DNA of 64,000 nt from Hydrogenophaga crassostreae (GTDB taxonomy: Bacteria; Pseudomonadota; Gammaproteobacteria; Burkholderiales; Burkholderiaceae_C). The position numbers and the translations under genes were made by a program. Shown one piece after another: positions 34,865 through 43,866 of the stretch (positions within the stretch are counted from its first letter, which is position 1; the number at the start of each line of letters is the position of its first letter). Where the stretch lies: contig NZ_CP017476.1 in NCBI RefSeq assembly GCF_001761385.1, positions 2,531,501 to 2,595,500 of the forward strand, read 5' to 3'. The notes below the pieces were generated by a model that did not search any database, was not told where the DNA came from, and worked only from the letters and a program-made list of their open reading frames with translations.

Positions 34865-35962
34865 TCAACGCATCACGCTGGAAAAGTCAACGTCGCGAGC
34901 GGCAAAAATGTTCACCACGGTGCCGTTCAACACCGTCACTGTCGCTTTGCGGTTGGCCGAGCGGGCGAGCATGTCATTCGCAGCCTTCTTGGCCGTCGAA
35001 GCCGTGGCCGACTCCCAAGGGTCAACGCGCTCCTGAATTGCAGCACCGGCATAGGTCGTGGTCTGCCTGCCGCGAATGTCATTTTCATTGGCAAACTTCT
35101 GCGCACCGGCATCGATGCCATCGGCCAGCAAACTCACCAGCAGGGCCGAGCCGATGCGTTCACCCCAGTGGCCGTGGTATTCGCCAGGAACGCCTGCGCC
35201 ACCCAGTGCATCGGTACCGGCGCTGTCGATCCGCACATCCAGGCCCGTGGTGGTCAACACCCGCGTCCAGACAATGCCGATGCGGTCGTAGTTTTCGTCG
35301 GCGTATTTGTATTCGCCGGTCACCTTGGAGCCCTTGTCGATCAGCAAATGGCTGCCGTTCATCGAGTAGATGGGTTCGGTGACGATGCACGAAGTCATGC
35401 CTGGCAAGGTAGAGACCACCTTGGTTTCCAGCGAACAGCGAATAAAGGTGCCCCGGGTGAGCGTGAAATCGGCGTTGGCCAGTTTCTCCACCGCGCCGCG
35501 CTTCACTGTAGAGAACTCGTCTTCAAACAACGGGTTTTTCTTGCCCTTTTCAGAAGCGGCTACCAAGTTGTTTTCGCTCGCCATTCGACGCTGCAGGAGA
35601 TCGTCCTGCTCGGCCGCCACAGCGGGCTTGTCCAAGGCAGGCATGGGTGGCGGTTCGCGCAATTGCGCCGTCGCAACCGCCACCGGATCGACCTCGGGGG
35701 GCGGCAGGTTGAGCTTGGGCTTCTCGGGAACGGTGACTTCTTCAAAAGTGACCCGCTTTGTTTCATGGTCGTTGGCGGAAAAGGCGTTGTTCGCGACCCA
35801 GAGGGTGGCTCCTATGGCTGCCACCGACACCAGCCCGATGTACACCACCGCGGTTTTGTTCACGCCACGGGTCAGACCCGCAGAAAGCTTGGGCATGTTG
35901 TCGTTCAGTACGGGCCCCTGCCCATTGCCATGGCCGTTGCCATTGGGAAATTGCATGCTCAT
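34865..35962 (-). CDS. virB10: T4SS protein VirB10
   Basis: A 365-residue protein that spans from inner membrane to outer-membrane core. It has a single transmembrane helix (about 37-57), a Pro-rich periplasmic linker (PEKPKLNLPPPEVDPV), and the TrbI-like beta-barrel domain (about 170-365) with FIRCSLETKVVSTLPGMTSC and the antenna region. The start overlaps the virB9 stop by 4 bases. Together with VirB7 and VirB9 it forms the core complex. Confidence 0.93.
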   Translation of the reverse strand: MSMQFPNGNGHGNGQGPVLNDNMPKLSAGLTRGVNKTAVVYIGLVSVAAIGATLWVANNAFSANDHETKRVTFEEVTVPEKPKLNLPPPEVDPVAVATAQLREPPPMPALDKPAVAAEQDDLLQRRMASENNLVAASEKGKKNPLFEDEFSTVKRGAVEKLANADFTLTRGTFIRCSLETKVVSTLPGMTSCIVTEPIYSMNGSHLLIDKGSKVTGEYKYADENYDRIGIVWTRVLTTTGLDVRIDSAGTDALGGAGVPGEYHGHWGERIGSALLVSLLADGIDAGAQKFANENDIRGRQTTTYAGAAIQERVDPWESATASTAKKAANDMLARSANRKATVTVLNGTVVNIFAARDVDFSSVMR

Positions 35963-36717
35963 TTGTTTCTCCTAAGACCGACAACGTCGTTGCCCAAACG
36001 CATCACAAGGTAGGGATACACCCCCAAGACCACCATCACGTTTTTTTCGCTCTTGGTGTTGACCAGAAACTCTTCTCCGTTGCGTTCATTGCGCCCGAAC
36101 ACAGCAGGAAAGTTGGCCATGGAGGGCAGGTGGATGTAAGTGAACTGCTGGTTGTCATACACCCGGGTCGGTACGATGGTGGAATCGTCGCGCAGGGTCG
36201 AATAATCGTATTTGAGGTGGTAGTTGCCCTGGGAATTCAGGGCGCTCGGCGTGGGCGACAACACCGCGTTGGTTGCCGCCAGCGGGCTGGCCTTGTCGGG
36301 GTTCGAGCTGCCATAGACGTAACGCACCTTGTAGAACACCCCTGCCCGCTTGGCATCTTCCAGCGTGCGCCATTTGGTGGCCGACACTTTCAGATCCAGC
36401 AAATACGAACGCATGTTGGTGCGGATGTACATGTTGGTATCCACATCCACATTCTTCGGACGCAGATAAAAGATGTTGTCGCGACGGACCAGTTCCCAGC
36501 CGTCGCTGAAGCCTGTGCCAAAGTCTTTGACCTGCTCTTGCGGGCTGATTTCGATCTGTGTGGCGATTCCCAGTGCGGTGTTCACCTGAACAACCTGGTC
36601 TGGCTGGTAGGCCACTTCCCTCACCTCTTGTGCGAACGCAGCACCTTGCCATAAGGCACCAGCCACCAGCAGCGCCGCTACCCGGAAGCCGCGCTTGCAA
36701 ACAGTCTTGTTGGTCAT
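35959..36717 (-). CDS. virB9: T4SS protein VirB9
   Basis: A 252-residue periplasmic core-complex protein. A signal peptide (RVAALLVAGALWQGAAFA) precedes QEVREVAYQPDQVVQVNTALGIATQIEI, the typical VirB9/CagX N-terminal domain, and the C-terminal domain holds FTYIHLPSMANFPAVF and PYLVMRLGNDVVGLRR. ATG 36717 is preferred over the upstream in-frame ATG at 36738 because it gives a clean signal peptide. Confidence 0.93.
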   Translation of the reverse strand: MTNKTVCKRGFRVAALLVAGALWQGAAFAQEVREVAYQPDQVVQVNTALGIATQIEISPQEQVKDFGTGFSDGWELVRRDNIFYLRPKNVDVDTNMYIRTNMRSYLLDLKVSATKWRTLEDAKRAGVFYKVRYVYGSSNPDKASPLAATNAVLSPTPSALNSQGNYHLKYDYSTLRDDSTIVPTRVYDNQQFTYIHLPSMANFPAVFGRNERNGEEFLVNTKSEKNVMVVLGVYPYLVMRLGNDVVGLRRNK

Positions 36718-36770
36718 GGTTGTGTATCCCCCGTCCATTCAAAAAATCCAGTTGGAATCGAAAACATTGA

Positions 36771-37664
36771 TCACTGGCCCAGCGTGGGCGTTGCCGGCGC
36801 GCCGGGCAAGCTCGGTTGCAGGGCTGGCGCCTGGGTCGGCGCGGCTTCGGGAGAGTCGCCCCCCCTGAAGCTGATGCCTTCCTCTTCGTTCAACACCGGA
36901 ATGCTCTTGTCTTCGGTGCCGGCCTTGAACACAGGTGCGTTGAATTCATCGTCCACCTTGTAGGCCGTGACCTGAAAGCCCAACGGGTTGCGCAGCCGCA
37001 GTTCTTCGTTCATTTTCAGGTTCGCCTTGTATTCATACCGCAGCGTTGCCACGTGGCTGCTCAGATAAGTGCTCTTGCCCGTCTTTTTGTCGAACTTCCA
37101 CTTTTCGAAGCGCACCGTGGCGCCGGTCGGGCGCGCGCCGCGCTCCTCGTCCAAACCGTTGAACACGATGCTGTTGACCTTGATGCGAATCGCATTGTCT
37201 CGACCCCAGCGCTTTTCGGGGCTGTTGGGGGTGCCGTCGAACTGTTTGACGAACAGGCCCTTGACCTGATCATTCGACATAGAGGCCACGTATTCCCAGT
37301 CGTGCTCGTTGATGGTGTCGTAGTCGTACCCCTCGCGCGACTGCACAAACCGCGCCACCTGGCTTCGGTTCAGCGCTTCACTGGCGTAAATGCCTGTGGC
37401 GGCGATGTTGTCGCGCAGGGGCGAGACCGTGCTCGTGCTGCGCTTGAGGTCGACCGTCACCAAATACGGCACCTTTTCCTTCAACGGCAACATGTAGGCG
37501 ATACCCGCCACCAGGCACACAGTGACCGCCATCGAGCACATCGCCACGATCCATGCCCGGCGTTCGCTGCGCCTGACCATGGTGACCACGGAGGTTTCAA
37601 AATCCACCGATTTCTTGAGAATTTGCTGCGAAGCTTCTGAAAGTTCGCGTTTGAACAATGCCAT
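36771..37664 (-). CDS. virB8: T4SS protein VirB8
   Basis: A 297-residue bitopic inner-membrane assembly factor with a transmembrane helix at about 38-58 (WIVAMCSMAVTVCLVAGIAYM) and a periplasmic NTF2-like domain, including YDYDTINEHDW and a beta sheet ending near RNPLGFQVTAY. The C-terminal tail (about 265-297) is Pro/Ala-rich and disordered. It lies between virB7 and virB9. Confidence 0.92.
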   Translation of the reverse strand: MALFKRELSEASQQILKKSVDFETSVVTMVRRSERRAWIVAMCSMAVTVCLVAGIAYMLPLKEKVPYLVTVDLKRSTSTVSPLRDNIAATGIYASEALNRSQVARFVQSREGYDYDTINEHDWEYVASMSNDQVKGLFVKQFDGTPNSPEKRWGRDNAIRIKVNSIVFNGLDEERGARPTGATVRFEKWKFDKKTGKSTYLSSHVATLRYEYKANLKMNEELRLRNPLGFQVTAYKVDDEFNAPVFKAGTEDKSIPVLNEEEGISFRGGDSPEAAPTQAPALQPSLPGAPATPTLGQ

Positions 37665-37724
37665 ATCAGCCCTGAAAAACCATTACATCCAACCCCGTCG
37701 GGCCCAAAACCCTCACCGGCTCGC

Positions 37725-38159
37725 TCAAGGCAGTTTCGTGACCAGCATCGACTTGTTGGGAGACACCTGCACCCGAACCTTCTGCGCCGCATAGGTGCGC
37801 CGCACCACGCCCAAAGCGCGCTGCAGGTTGTTGTCTTTGATGGCCGACAAACCGCTTACCAGGGTGAGATCGGTGGGGTATTGCCAATCCAGGGCGCCAT
37901 CGCTCTCCTTGGCCCAGCGCTCCAGCATGTTGCGCAGACTTGAATCGGTGGGCAGCATCTGAAACTTGTGCAGCGCCACTTCTTCTTTCAGCGGGATTTC
38001 CTGCGGTTCGGTGTCCAGGCTGTTGAGGGGCTTCCAGTTGTCGGCCATATCAACAGCCACAGGGGGCGCCACACAGGCTTGCAGCAGTGCAACTGCGGCA
38101 ACAACGAAAATAATGCGACCCAAAGTCAAAAACTTACGAACAGGCTGATGTGGTGTCAT
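37725..38159 (-). CDS. virB7: T4SS lipoprotein VirB7, long form with N0-like domain
   Basis: This 144-residue lipoprotein (lipobox LQAC, Cys29) is much longer than the roughly 50-residue VirB7 of Agrobacterium. Residues about 65-140 (LRNMLERWAKESDGALDWQY ... VRVQVSPNKSMLVTKLP) resemble the N0/TcpQ-type domain described for Xanthomonas VirB7. That domain forms an extra ring around the outer-membrane core and marks the antibacterial X-T4SS group. A TTG at 38174 is an alternative start. Confidence 0.82.
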   Translation of the reverse strand: MTPHQPVRKFLTLGRIIFVVAAVALLQACVAPPVAVDMADNWKPLNSLDTEPQEIPLKEEVALHKFQMLPTDSSLRNMLERWAKESDGALDWQYPTDLTLVSGLSAIKDNNLQRALGVVRRTYAAQKVRVQVSPNKSMLVTKLP

Positions 38160-38247
38160 GTGCTTGAGGAGCAAATAGAAAAGAAAGGGAAGAGAATTGT
38201 GTGATTGTTGGGGCCAACCAGCTTTGCATTAAGAAGTCCAAACACCA

Positions 38248-39939
38248 TCAGGCAGTGCCCTTGTTGGCATTGGCATGCTCAACGGTTCGCGAGCCGTATC
38301 TCAACTCAGCGTATTGCGCGCCAGCGGTGTTTGCGATCCCGGCTTGACCGGGCGGTATGGCATGAACATTGGTCGAAGACATAGCTCCGACTCCAGACCC
38401 TCCCCCACCATGCATGCTCTTGGCATCTGCATTGCCTTCAGCGCTTTTGACCGCGTTGGACTCCTTTGCAACTGCGGTGCCGCCCACCGATTGGCTGCCG
38501 TCCACTGGCAACGACCCGCCCGTGCCCCAATTGCGATTCTCCCGAAACTTGGCATCCTCAACATCGGTGCCATTGGCATACTTCGGCAGGCCGGTACCAG
38601 CGGCCGCATTGCTGTTGTTGTTGGCGTTGTTGTTGACGTTGGAGCCGGTCCCTCCTCCGCGGAAGTCATTGTTGGCCGACTGACTGTCGTTGATCGACGC
38701 TACCTTTGCGTGGGCGCCACTGTCTGCGTTCAACCCCATACGGCCTGGTCCCATTTTCGAATCTGAGCCTGCAATGACATTGGAGCCACTGTTGGCCTTG
38801 TTCAACAACATGGCATTGTTGGAACCGGTCATGCCACCGGGGCCACCGTTGTAGCCCAGGTTGGGCGCAACGCCGCCGTTTCCGCTTGTGCCTAAGGCGC
38901 CCTGTCCGTTTTGTCCATTCTGGCCACTCATTGACCCCATCACGCCCATCACGCCAGCACCGGCCGCGCCGCCACCCATCATGCCCATCATGGCGCCGGC
39001 CGCGAACGAAGCACCCGAGTTGAAAAACTGCATGATCAGTGGCGGAATCATCATCAGCAATGCCGTTGACAAGGAGCCCAATGCCGCAAGTTGCATGGCA
39101 CTGCCCCCAATATCGAACCCGATGCCCGTGCCAGCCAACATACCGTTGGCATAGAACGCCGCAATGATCATGGCGCCATACCGCATCATCATGTCGAGCA
39201 AGATGCTTGAGAGCAAAGTCAGCATGGCCAACGACACCATGGTGCCGAGCAGGAATTTGGCCCAGGTCACAAACATGCCGGAAGTCTGTTTGAACATCAA
39301 AAAGAAAATGAACAGCGGCGCCAGCATGATCGCCAGCGTGATGGAAATCTCGGCCATGATGGCCATGATTGAAACCAATACCGCCGGGCCGCTTTGCCCC
39401 ACCAGTGCGGCGATTCGAGTCAATGAATTTCCATCTGCACCTACCTGTTGGCCACCGGGCAAACTGTCAATCAAAGCGTTAAAAACCTGCGCCACGGCGA
39501 GATTCATGTCAACGATCTGGTAAATATCGGTGCCTGCGCCCACAATGGCCGCGGTGATCAACCCCTGAAAACCCAACACGATTTCCGCGACCATTGGCGA
39601 ATTCACCGCCAACAGCGAAACGACGGTCATGATGGCCACAATCTTGCCAGTCTGAAACAGCAGTGAAACCACCGGGGTGCGATTCGCCCCAGAAATCAGC
39701 ATGAATCCTTGAAAAATCACCCAAATGGTTACAATGGTCGTGGAAATATAGGCCAAGGCCTTGCCCAATTGTCCTGCCACCAGCTCACGGTAGGTGCCAA
39801 TCAACATGTCATCAATCAGATAACCACGTGTCTGGCACATGAATTCGGCGTTGTTGATCAGGGTGAGGTATTTGATGTCCAGGTTGGGACCCAAAGCCGT
39901 CAGCAAGGCAGCAGGAATGGATATGGTGGCGCAAGGCAT
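38248..39939 (-). CDS. virB6: T4SS inner-membrane protein VirB6
   Basis: A 563-residue polytopic protein. Residues about 25-330 hold at least five hydrophobic segments typical of VirB6/TrbL (for example LGKALAYISTTIVTIWVIFQ and ISITLAIMLAPLFIFFLMF). The remaining 230 residues are a Gly/Asn/Ser-rich tail without membrane segments, in the position of the long VirB6 tails of X-T4SS. ATG 39939 is preferred to a TTG at 39957. It links the channel base to VirB5 and VirB2. Confidence 0.87.
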   Translation of the reverse strand: MPCATISIPAALLTALGPNLDIKYLTLINNAEFMCQTRGYLIDDMLIGTYRELVAGQLGKALAYISTTIVTIWVIFQGFMLISGANRTPVVSLLFQTGKIVAIMTVVSLLAVNSPMVAEIVLGFQGLITAAIVGAGTDIYQIVDMNLAVAQVFNALIDSLPGGQQVGADGNSLTRIAALVGQSGPAVLVSIMAIMAEISITLAIMLAPLFIFFLMFKQTSGMFVTWAKFLLGTMVSLAMLTLLSSILLDMMMRYGAMIIAAFYANGMLAGTGIGFDIGGSAMQLAALGSLSTALLMMIPPLIMQFFNSGASFAAGAMMGMMGGGAAGAGVMGVMGSMSGQNGQNGQGALGTSGNGGVAPNLGYNGGPGGMTGSNNAMLLNKANSGSNVIAGSDSKMGPGRMGLNADSGAHAKVASINDSQSANNDFRGGGTGSNVNNNANNNSNAAAGTGLPKYANGTDVEDAKFRENRNWGTGGSLPVDGSQSVGGTAVAKESNAVKSAEGNADAKSMHGGGGSGVGAMSSTNVHAIPPGQAGIANTAGAQYAELRYGSRTVEHANANKGTA

Positions 39940-40026
39940 CGGGGTGCTTCTATTCAAAAGGCAATGCGAGATTCAATGAATTGCATGTGGAAACATGCGA
40001 CGAATTCCATGGTTCCACACACCGAT

Positions 40027-40632
40027 CTACCTTGGGAATTTCACAGGCAAAGTGATGCTCAACCCAGCCGGCCCTGGTGCTGCTCGGGTGTCGGTCGCGC
40101 GGCGCGCCTCGGCCATTTGCATTTCAAACATAGCCTCACGTTGCTTGTAGCCAAAATGTAGAGCTTGAAGCTGCGTGGAATCGTTTTGCAAATTTGCTTG
40201 AATCCCCTGCAAAATAAACTGCTGTTTTTGCAACGCGCCCGCATTTGAAGTTCCAGAGCCATTATTGACTACTGTTTTAATCGATTCCCGTCGATCATTT
40301 ATATTCTTAAGAATATCAAATGTTTGCTCCAAGGTCTTTATCCTCAGATTTCTCAAACCTATGCATGCATTATAATGATTTGCATTAAGCTTTTCATCGC
40401 CACAGTCCGCCGTCGTTCCTATGTATTTCTCGGGGTTTGCCAGGGGAATTGTTTTGAAATCCGCATCCAGCAAGGCTTGATCAGCGAAGTGGGTTAACGC
40501 ATTTGCAGAGCCGGACGATGTATTGTTGATTTTTTCAACCATGTCGAGCACACTTTGATCCAGTACCGCCCATTGTGCCGATGCAATTTCGCTGTACGTC
40601 AAAATCCCAAAAACTATTGCGATAATCCGCAT
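40027..40632 (-). CDS. virB5: T4SS pilus-tip protein VirB5
   Basis: A 201-residue exported protein. A signal peptide ends near IASAQW, followed by a helical domain of the VirB5/TrbJ type (ACIGLRNLRIKTLEQTFDIL, and FILQGIQANLQND). VirB5 caps the pilus and helps target contact. The region is clearly more AT-rich than the flanking virB6. A second, broken copy lies at 43867-44448 (shared motifs TADCG and LRNLRLQTL), so this is the functional one. Confidence 0.8.
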   Translation of the reverse strand: MRIIAIVFGILTYSEIASAQWAVLDQSVLDMVEKINNTSSGSANALTHFADQALLDADFKTIPLANPEKYIGTTADCGDEKLNANHYNACIGLRNLRIKTLEQTFDILKNINDRRESIKTVVNNGSGTSNAGALQKQQFILQGIQANLQNDSTQLQALHFGYKQREAMFEMQMAEARRATDTRAAPGPAGLSITLPVKFPR

Positions 40633-40658
40633 AAAGACTCCATCAAACTTGAGTTAAT

Positions 40659-41021
40659 TCACTCAACAAAATAATAGCGCGTAATGGTACGGTCAATGAG
40701 TCTTAGGGTGGCCACATCCAAGTACGTTGCATCGTCATATGGCTTGCCCTTAGTAAAAAGTAACAGCTGATTTCCTGAGTCAGTCCAAGCGCGATCACCT
40801 GCATTTGCAGGCCAGCCTATAGCGGCTATCGCCTCTTCAATTGTCATTCCTGGCTCAAGTCGATCAAGCGCTACCACCAAATCTTTTGAATTGGTGCTGC
40901 TGTCACCGCCGCCCCCACAGGCCGACAACACTAGCGCCGCTGCGCCGCCCAGCACCACATGGCCCATGAGCCGACGGCGACTCAACAAGTTTGAGGTTTT
41001 TGGCGTAAACGGGGTCTTCAT
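40659..41021 (-). CDS. BamE-like lipoprotein, copy 1
   Basis: A 120-residue lipoprotein. The signal has a twin-arginine-like stretch SRRRLMG (14-20) and lipobox LSAC (Cys35), then Gly-rich sequence. The mature domain (DRLEPGMTIEEAIAAIGWP ... LRLIDRTITRYYF) has the short alpha-beta pattern of BamE/SmpA/BLIP-like folds. The start at 41021 has a strong AGGAAGGA site. It sits between the lipase effector and virB5. The signal half is almost identical to copy 2 at 44445-44828, but the mature domain is not. Confidence 0.7.
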   Translation of the reverse strand: MKTPFTPKTSNLLSRRRLMGHVVLGGAAALVLSACGGGGDSSTNSKDLVVALDRLEPGMTIEEAIAAIGWPANAGDRAWTDSGNQLLLFTKGKPYDDATYLDVATLRLIDRTITRYYFVE

Positions 41022-41830
41022 GGGTTTTTTCCTTCCTGGAATGGCGTTGAAGCAGATAGAGAGAAAACAGGGGCAAAGCCGAGGTACCGAAAGAAGGACT
41101 CGTACATGGCAAAAAATGCACAGCACTACTACTACCGACGTACCTATGGCGACACCGAGAGCATACTAAATTTTGCGACCAAAAGACTTACTAATAATCA
41201 CATTCGAATGATAAAGAATGAGAATTTGTAAGCTGGCAACAGACAAAGCGAGGATGCGCAGCAACTATTGACTTAAATCGAACCCCTGGAGTAGACGTGG
41301 AGCGAGGTTTGGCAGCCCGCGGATCAATGATGCTTACGGACCGGCGTTCCAACGGATCCTTGACGCGGGCCTTTGAGCGGGAAGGCATACGAGGAAAGCA
41401 AGGGCAAGTGGGCGACAAATACGCTTGCTGCAAGCCTTCAAACCGTTCGAGCCATCAAGGGCTCGTGCGCATGGGTTTGCTGCACTTCTGACTGCGAAAC
41501 GTGCCTTGTCGCGAGTTGATCTTGCTGTTGCTGCTGGTCGAGCTGCCCCAAACGCTCCAGCGAATCGGCCATGGGCTGGTTGGCGGCGTGACGGGCGTTG
41601 AGCACGCCGTCTTTGAGCATGGCGCCGTCGAGTTGGCCGTAGCGGATTTGTCCGTCAGCCACCCGAAACAGGTTGATGTCGCTCATGCCCTGCCCTCTGG
41701 CGCTGGCGGCAATGGCGTGGGCGGTGTTGTCGAGACCGGTGTTCCACGGCAGGCCGTGTTGTTCTGCCACTTGGCGCACGTGGCGTTCGCTGGCTTCAAG
41801 CAGGCTATGGGAGGTGGGCGACAGCGTTCC
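40906..41830. repeat. direct repeat, copy 1 (about 0.9 kb)
   Basis: This segment matches 44713-45637 without any insertion or deletion at a constant offset of 3807 bases. It covers the 5' part of the lipoprotein gene, the whole following intergenic region and the XVIPCD-coding 3' end of the effector gene. Long stretches are identical. Outside these limits the two copies become unrelated. Confidence 0.85.
41022..41437. other. 416-base non-coding spacer inside direct repeat, copy 1
   Basis: Lies between the stop of the lipase effector and the start of the lipoprotein gene. It contains an AT-rich part (about 41160-41235) and the ribosome-binding site of the lipoprotein gene. An 80-codon leftward frame (41191-41433) is kept in both repeat copies, but most base changes alter the residue, so it is not taken as a gene. 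A promoter for the downstream virB5 group could lie here; none is convincing. Confidence 0.45.
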
Positions 41831-42847
41831 TGCACCAGCGCGGGCCGGGGCCGAGGAGTGGCGCTTGTTTTCCAGTTCTTCGAGGCGTGCTGGTTCGCCG
41901 GGTGGCAGCGGGCCACGAATGAAGTTCACGCTATCGATCACGGTTTCAACCGGATTCCGGCTGACAGCGGTCAGTGAACCGCGGGTGCTCCTGACGTTGC
42001 CTCGGTACTCGTCAATGGCTGTGGCGTTGGTTTGGGCGCGCTCGATGGCGGCGGAATCGTTGAGCACCGAGTGGTCTGGCTTGCCTGCGCTATTGGTGTT
42101 CACAAAATGGTGCATCTTGTGGCTATCGGCCAGGCTGATGGCAGCGCCCAGGGTATTGTGGGGTGTGGTACCGGTGGCGAAGTTGACGGGGCTGTAGCCT
42201 CGCAGCCGGTCGCTCCAGTGGGTAGTGTTGTCGAACCCTTTGGTGGCGAGGCCCGTGATCTCCTGAGGCTCAGCGTAGACCTTGACCTGGCCGTAGTGCC
42301 CACTGCCTGCGCTCACCATGTCGCCCGCCATCACATGGTTGGTGACCGCGTTGCCGCCCTCCGGAATGCGCAGGCCCAGGCTGTGGGCGCCGTAGGCATT
42401 GAAGGTTTCACCTTTGAGGTCGAAATGGTGGGCGGTGACCTGGGCCAGGGTGCCGCCGAGGGAATGGCCGGTGACAGTGACGGGGGGTGGATGACCGTTG
42501 AAGTCTGAAGCTTGCGAGTTGGCCAAATGCAAGGCTTTTCTGGTTAGCTCGATTGCATCGGGCACTTGCAGATTTGATCGATTGAAGACCATGCCACCAT
42601 CCGCCAGCAGTCCATCCTTGAGGGCTTCTCGGTCGAACTCTGTGCCTCGATGCGCAACGATGATCTCGCCAGTATCTACCCGCTGGTAGATCGTGCCTTG
42701 GTAGCCGGTACGCGGGTTATCAGCGTGATCAAGTATTTTGTATCGGTGTTGCCCTATAGGCACTGGCTCTCCACCAACAGGGGTTGGCGCTCGATCTGCG
42801 TAAGAATCTTTCGCCAGGTCAGCATAGCCTTGGCTACCCGTTGTCAT
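41438..42847 (-). CDS. T4SS effector: class 3 lipase with XVIPCD tail
   Basis: A 469-residue protein with an N-terminal alpha/beta lipase domain: AHRGTE (65-70) for the oxyanion region and GHSLGG (127-132) with nucleophile Ser129; downstream Asp (GDMVSAG) and His residues are available for the triad. Residues 340-469 are the XVIPCD-type secretion tail, nearly identical to that of the effector at 45245 and ending with a Gln-rich part. ATG 42847 overlaps the immunity stop (ATGA); an in-frame ATG at 42928 would run into the immunity gene. It should attack membrane phospholipids after delivery to the periplasm of a rival cell. Confidence 0.85.
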   Translation of the reverse strand: MTTGSQGYADLAKDSYADRAPTPVGGEPVPIGQHRYKILDHADNPRTGYQGTIYQRVDTGEIIVAHRGTEFDREALKDGLLADGGMVFNRSNLQVPDAIELTRKALHLANSQASDFNGHPPPVTVTGHSLGGTLAQVTAHHFDLKGETFNAYGAHSLGLRIPEGGNAVTNHVMAGDMVSAGSGHYGQVKVYAEPQEITGLATKGFDNTTHWSDRLRGYSPVNFATGTTPHNTLGAAISLADSHKMHHFVNTNSAGKPDHSVLNDSAAIERAQTNATAIDEYRGNVRSTRGSLTAVSRNPVETVIDSVNFIRGPLPPGEPARLEELENKRHSSAPARAGAGTLSPTSHSLLEASERHVRQVAEQHGLPWNTGLDNTAHAIAASARGQGMSDINLFRVADGQIRYGQLDGAMLKDGVLNARHAANQPMADSLERLGQLDQQQQQDQLATRHVSQSEVQQTHAHEPLMARTV

Positions 42848-43599
42848 GGATTGATCTTTCTTGGCACAAGCTTCATAGAGAAAACCTGACCTTGCAACGC
42901 CGCCCCAAACTTGCTTGGATCCTCCCACCCGAAGGCGGCCCTTGAAGACTTGGATATTTCATTCGCATCCTCAACTACTTTGGTTCCGTACAACTCTTTG
43001 CGGTAGTACATCGACTGGGGTTCGCCAAACGATAGGTGCTGTAGATCTATGTGGGCATTGAACGCGGTTTCATCAGATGCGCCAGTTGGTGTCCCTCCGG
43101 CGCCTACTCCGGAAAGCGCCCACTTGCAGACCCCGTTGCCGTAATAGTCTTCATCCAGCATGGCATCAAGGTACACAGTGGCCACATAGCTGCCGTCAGC
43201 TTGTTTCTTGAAGGGCAGTTCAATCACCTTCTCCGGCTCGCCACGGACACCGGCGAAATCGTTGACGACGTAGCTGCAACCCTTGGCCTGATACATCGCG
43301 CTCCAGCTCACTTGTTTGAACGGCCCCGGCGCATTCTCGATCGTCAGTGTGACCTCGTAGCCCTCTTTGGGCGCCGGGTTCAAGCGGTACAGCTCTTTCT
43401 GTGCAGATTTGTCATTCTTGGCGTCAGATTTGGCAGCGCTGGAACTGGTGGTGGTGGAATCATTCATGGGAGCAGGTTTCGAACCGGTGGGTTGACAGGC
43501 TGAGAGCCCAAACGCCAGCATGAGGCCAAGCCCCAGGCATTTCTTTGAGCCTGACAACGGGAAACGTATGCGATGCATGGTGATGGCTGGTGGGTTCAT
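42844..43599 (-). CDS. immunity lipoprotein for the lipase effector
   Basis: A 251-residue lipoprotein (lipobox LSAC, Cys35) with a Ser/Lys-rich linker followed by a beta-rich domain: YEVTLTIENAPGPFKQVSW, KGCSYVVNDFAGVRGEPE, YVATVYLDAMLDEDYYGNG. Similar lipoproteins accompany lipase effectors of type VI systems. Its stop overlaps the effector start by 4 bases, so immunity is translated first. ATG 43578 is an alternative start. It should hold the lipase at the periplasmic face of the producer's own membrane. Confidence 0.75.
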   Translation of the reverse strand: MNPPAITMHRIRFPLSGSKKCLGLGLMLAFGLSACQPTGSKPAPMNDSTTTSSSAAKSDAKNDKSAQKELYRLNPAPKEGYEVTLTIENAPGPFKQVSWSAMYQAKGCSYVVNDFAGVRGEPEKVIELPFKKQADGSYVATVYLDAMLDEDYYGNGVCKWALSGVGAGGTPTGASDETAFNAHIDLQHLSFGEPQSMYYRKELYGTKVVEDANEISKSSRAAFGWEDPSKFGAALQGQVFSMKLVPRKINP

Positions 43600-43866
43600 T
43601 CTCGGTTGCCGGTTATCTTGCTTTTTGGCGTGAATTGGTGGGTGGGCGACAGCGTTGAAAACCAATTATTCTTACACAAAACTACCATCAAAATTGAGTG
43701 GAAAATGGATAATCCACAACTCAAGTTCTGCCTGTATCCAACTCAATTCTTAGATGCCTACCAAGACTTAGTTCACTCCTATCCAATCAGCAATTAGAGT
43801 CTATGAATCAAGGGAAAAAGGCAAGACCTACCCAAAAATCAACTTCCGGTAATCATCCAACAACAC

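Noticed and set aside
34490..36013. 507-codon rightward frame opposite virB11 and virB10
   Set aside because: Antisense to two well-supported T4SS genes.
41191..41433. 80-codon leftward frame in the repeat spacer, also present at 44995-45240
   Set aside because: It stays open in both copies, but most base changes between copies change the residue, and no family or ribosome-binding site is seen. It is probably non-coding sequence within the duplicated block.
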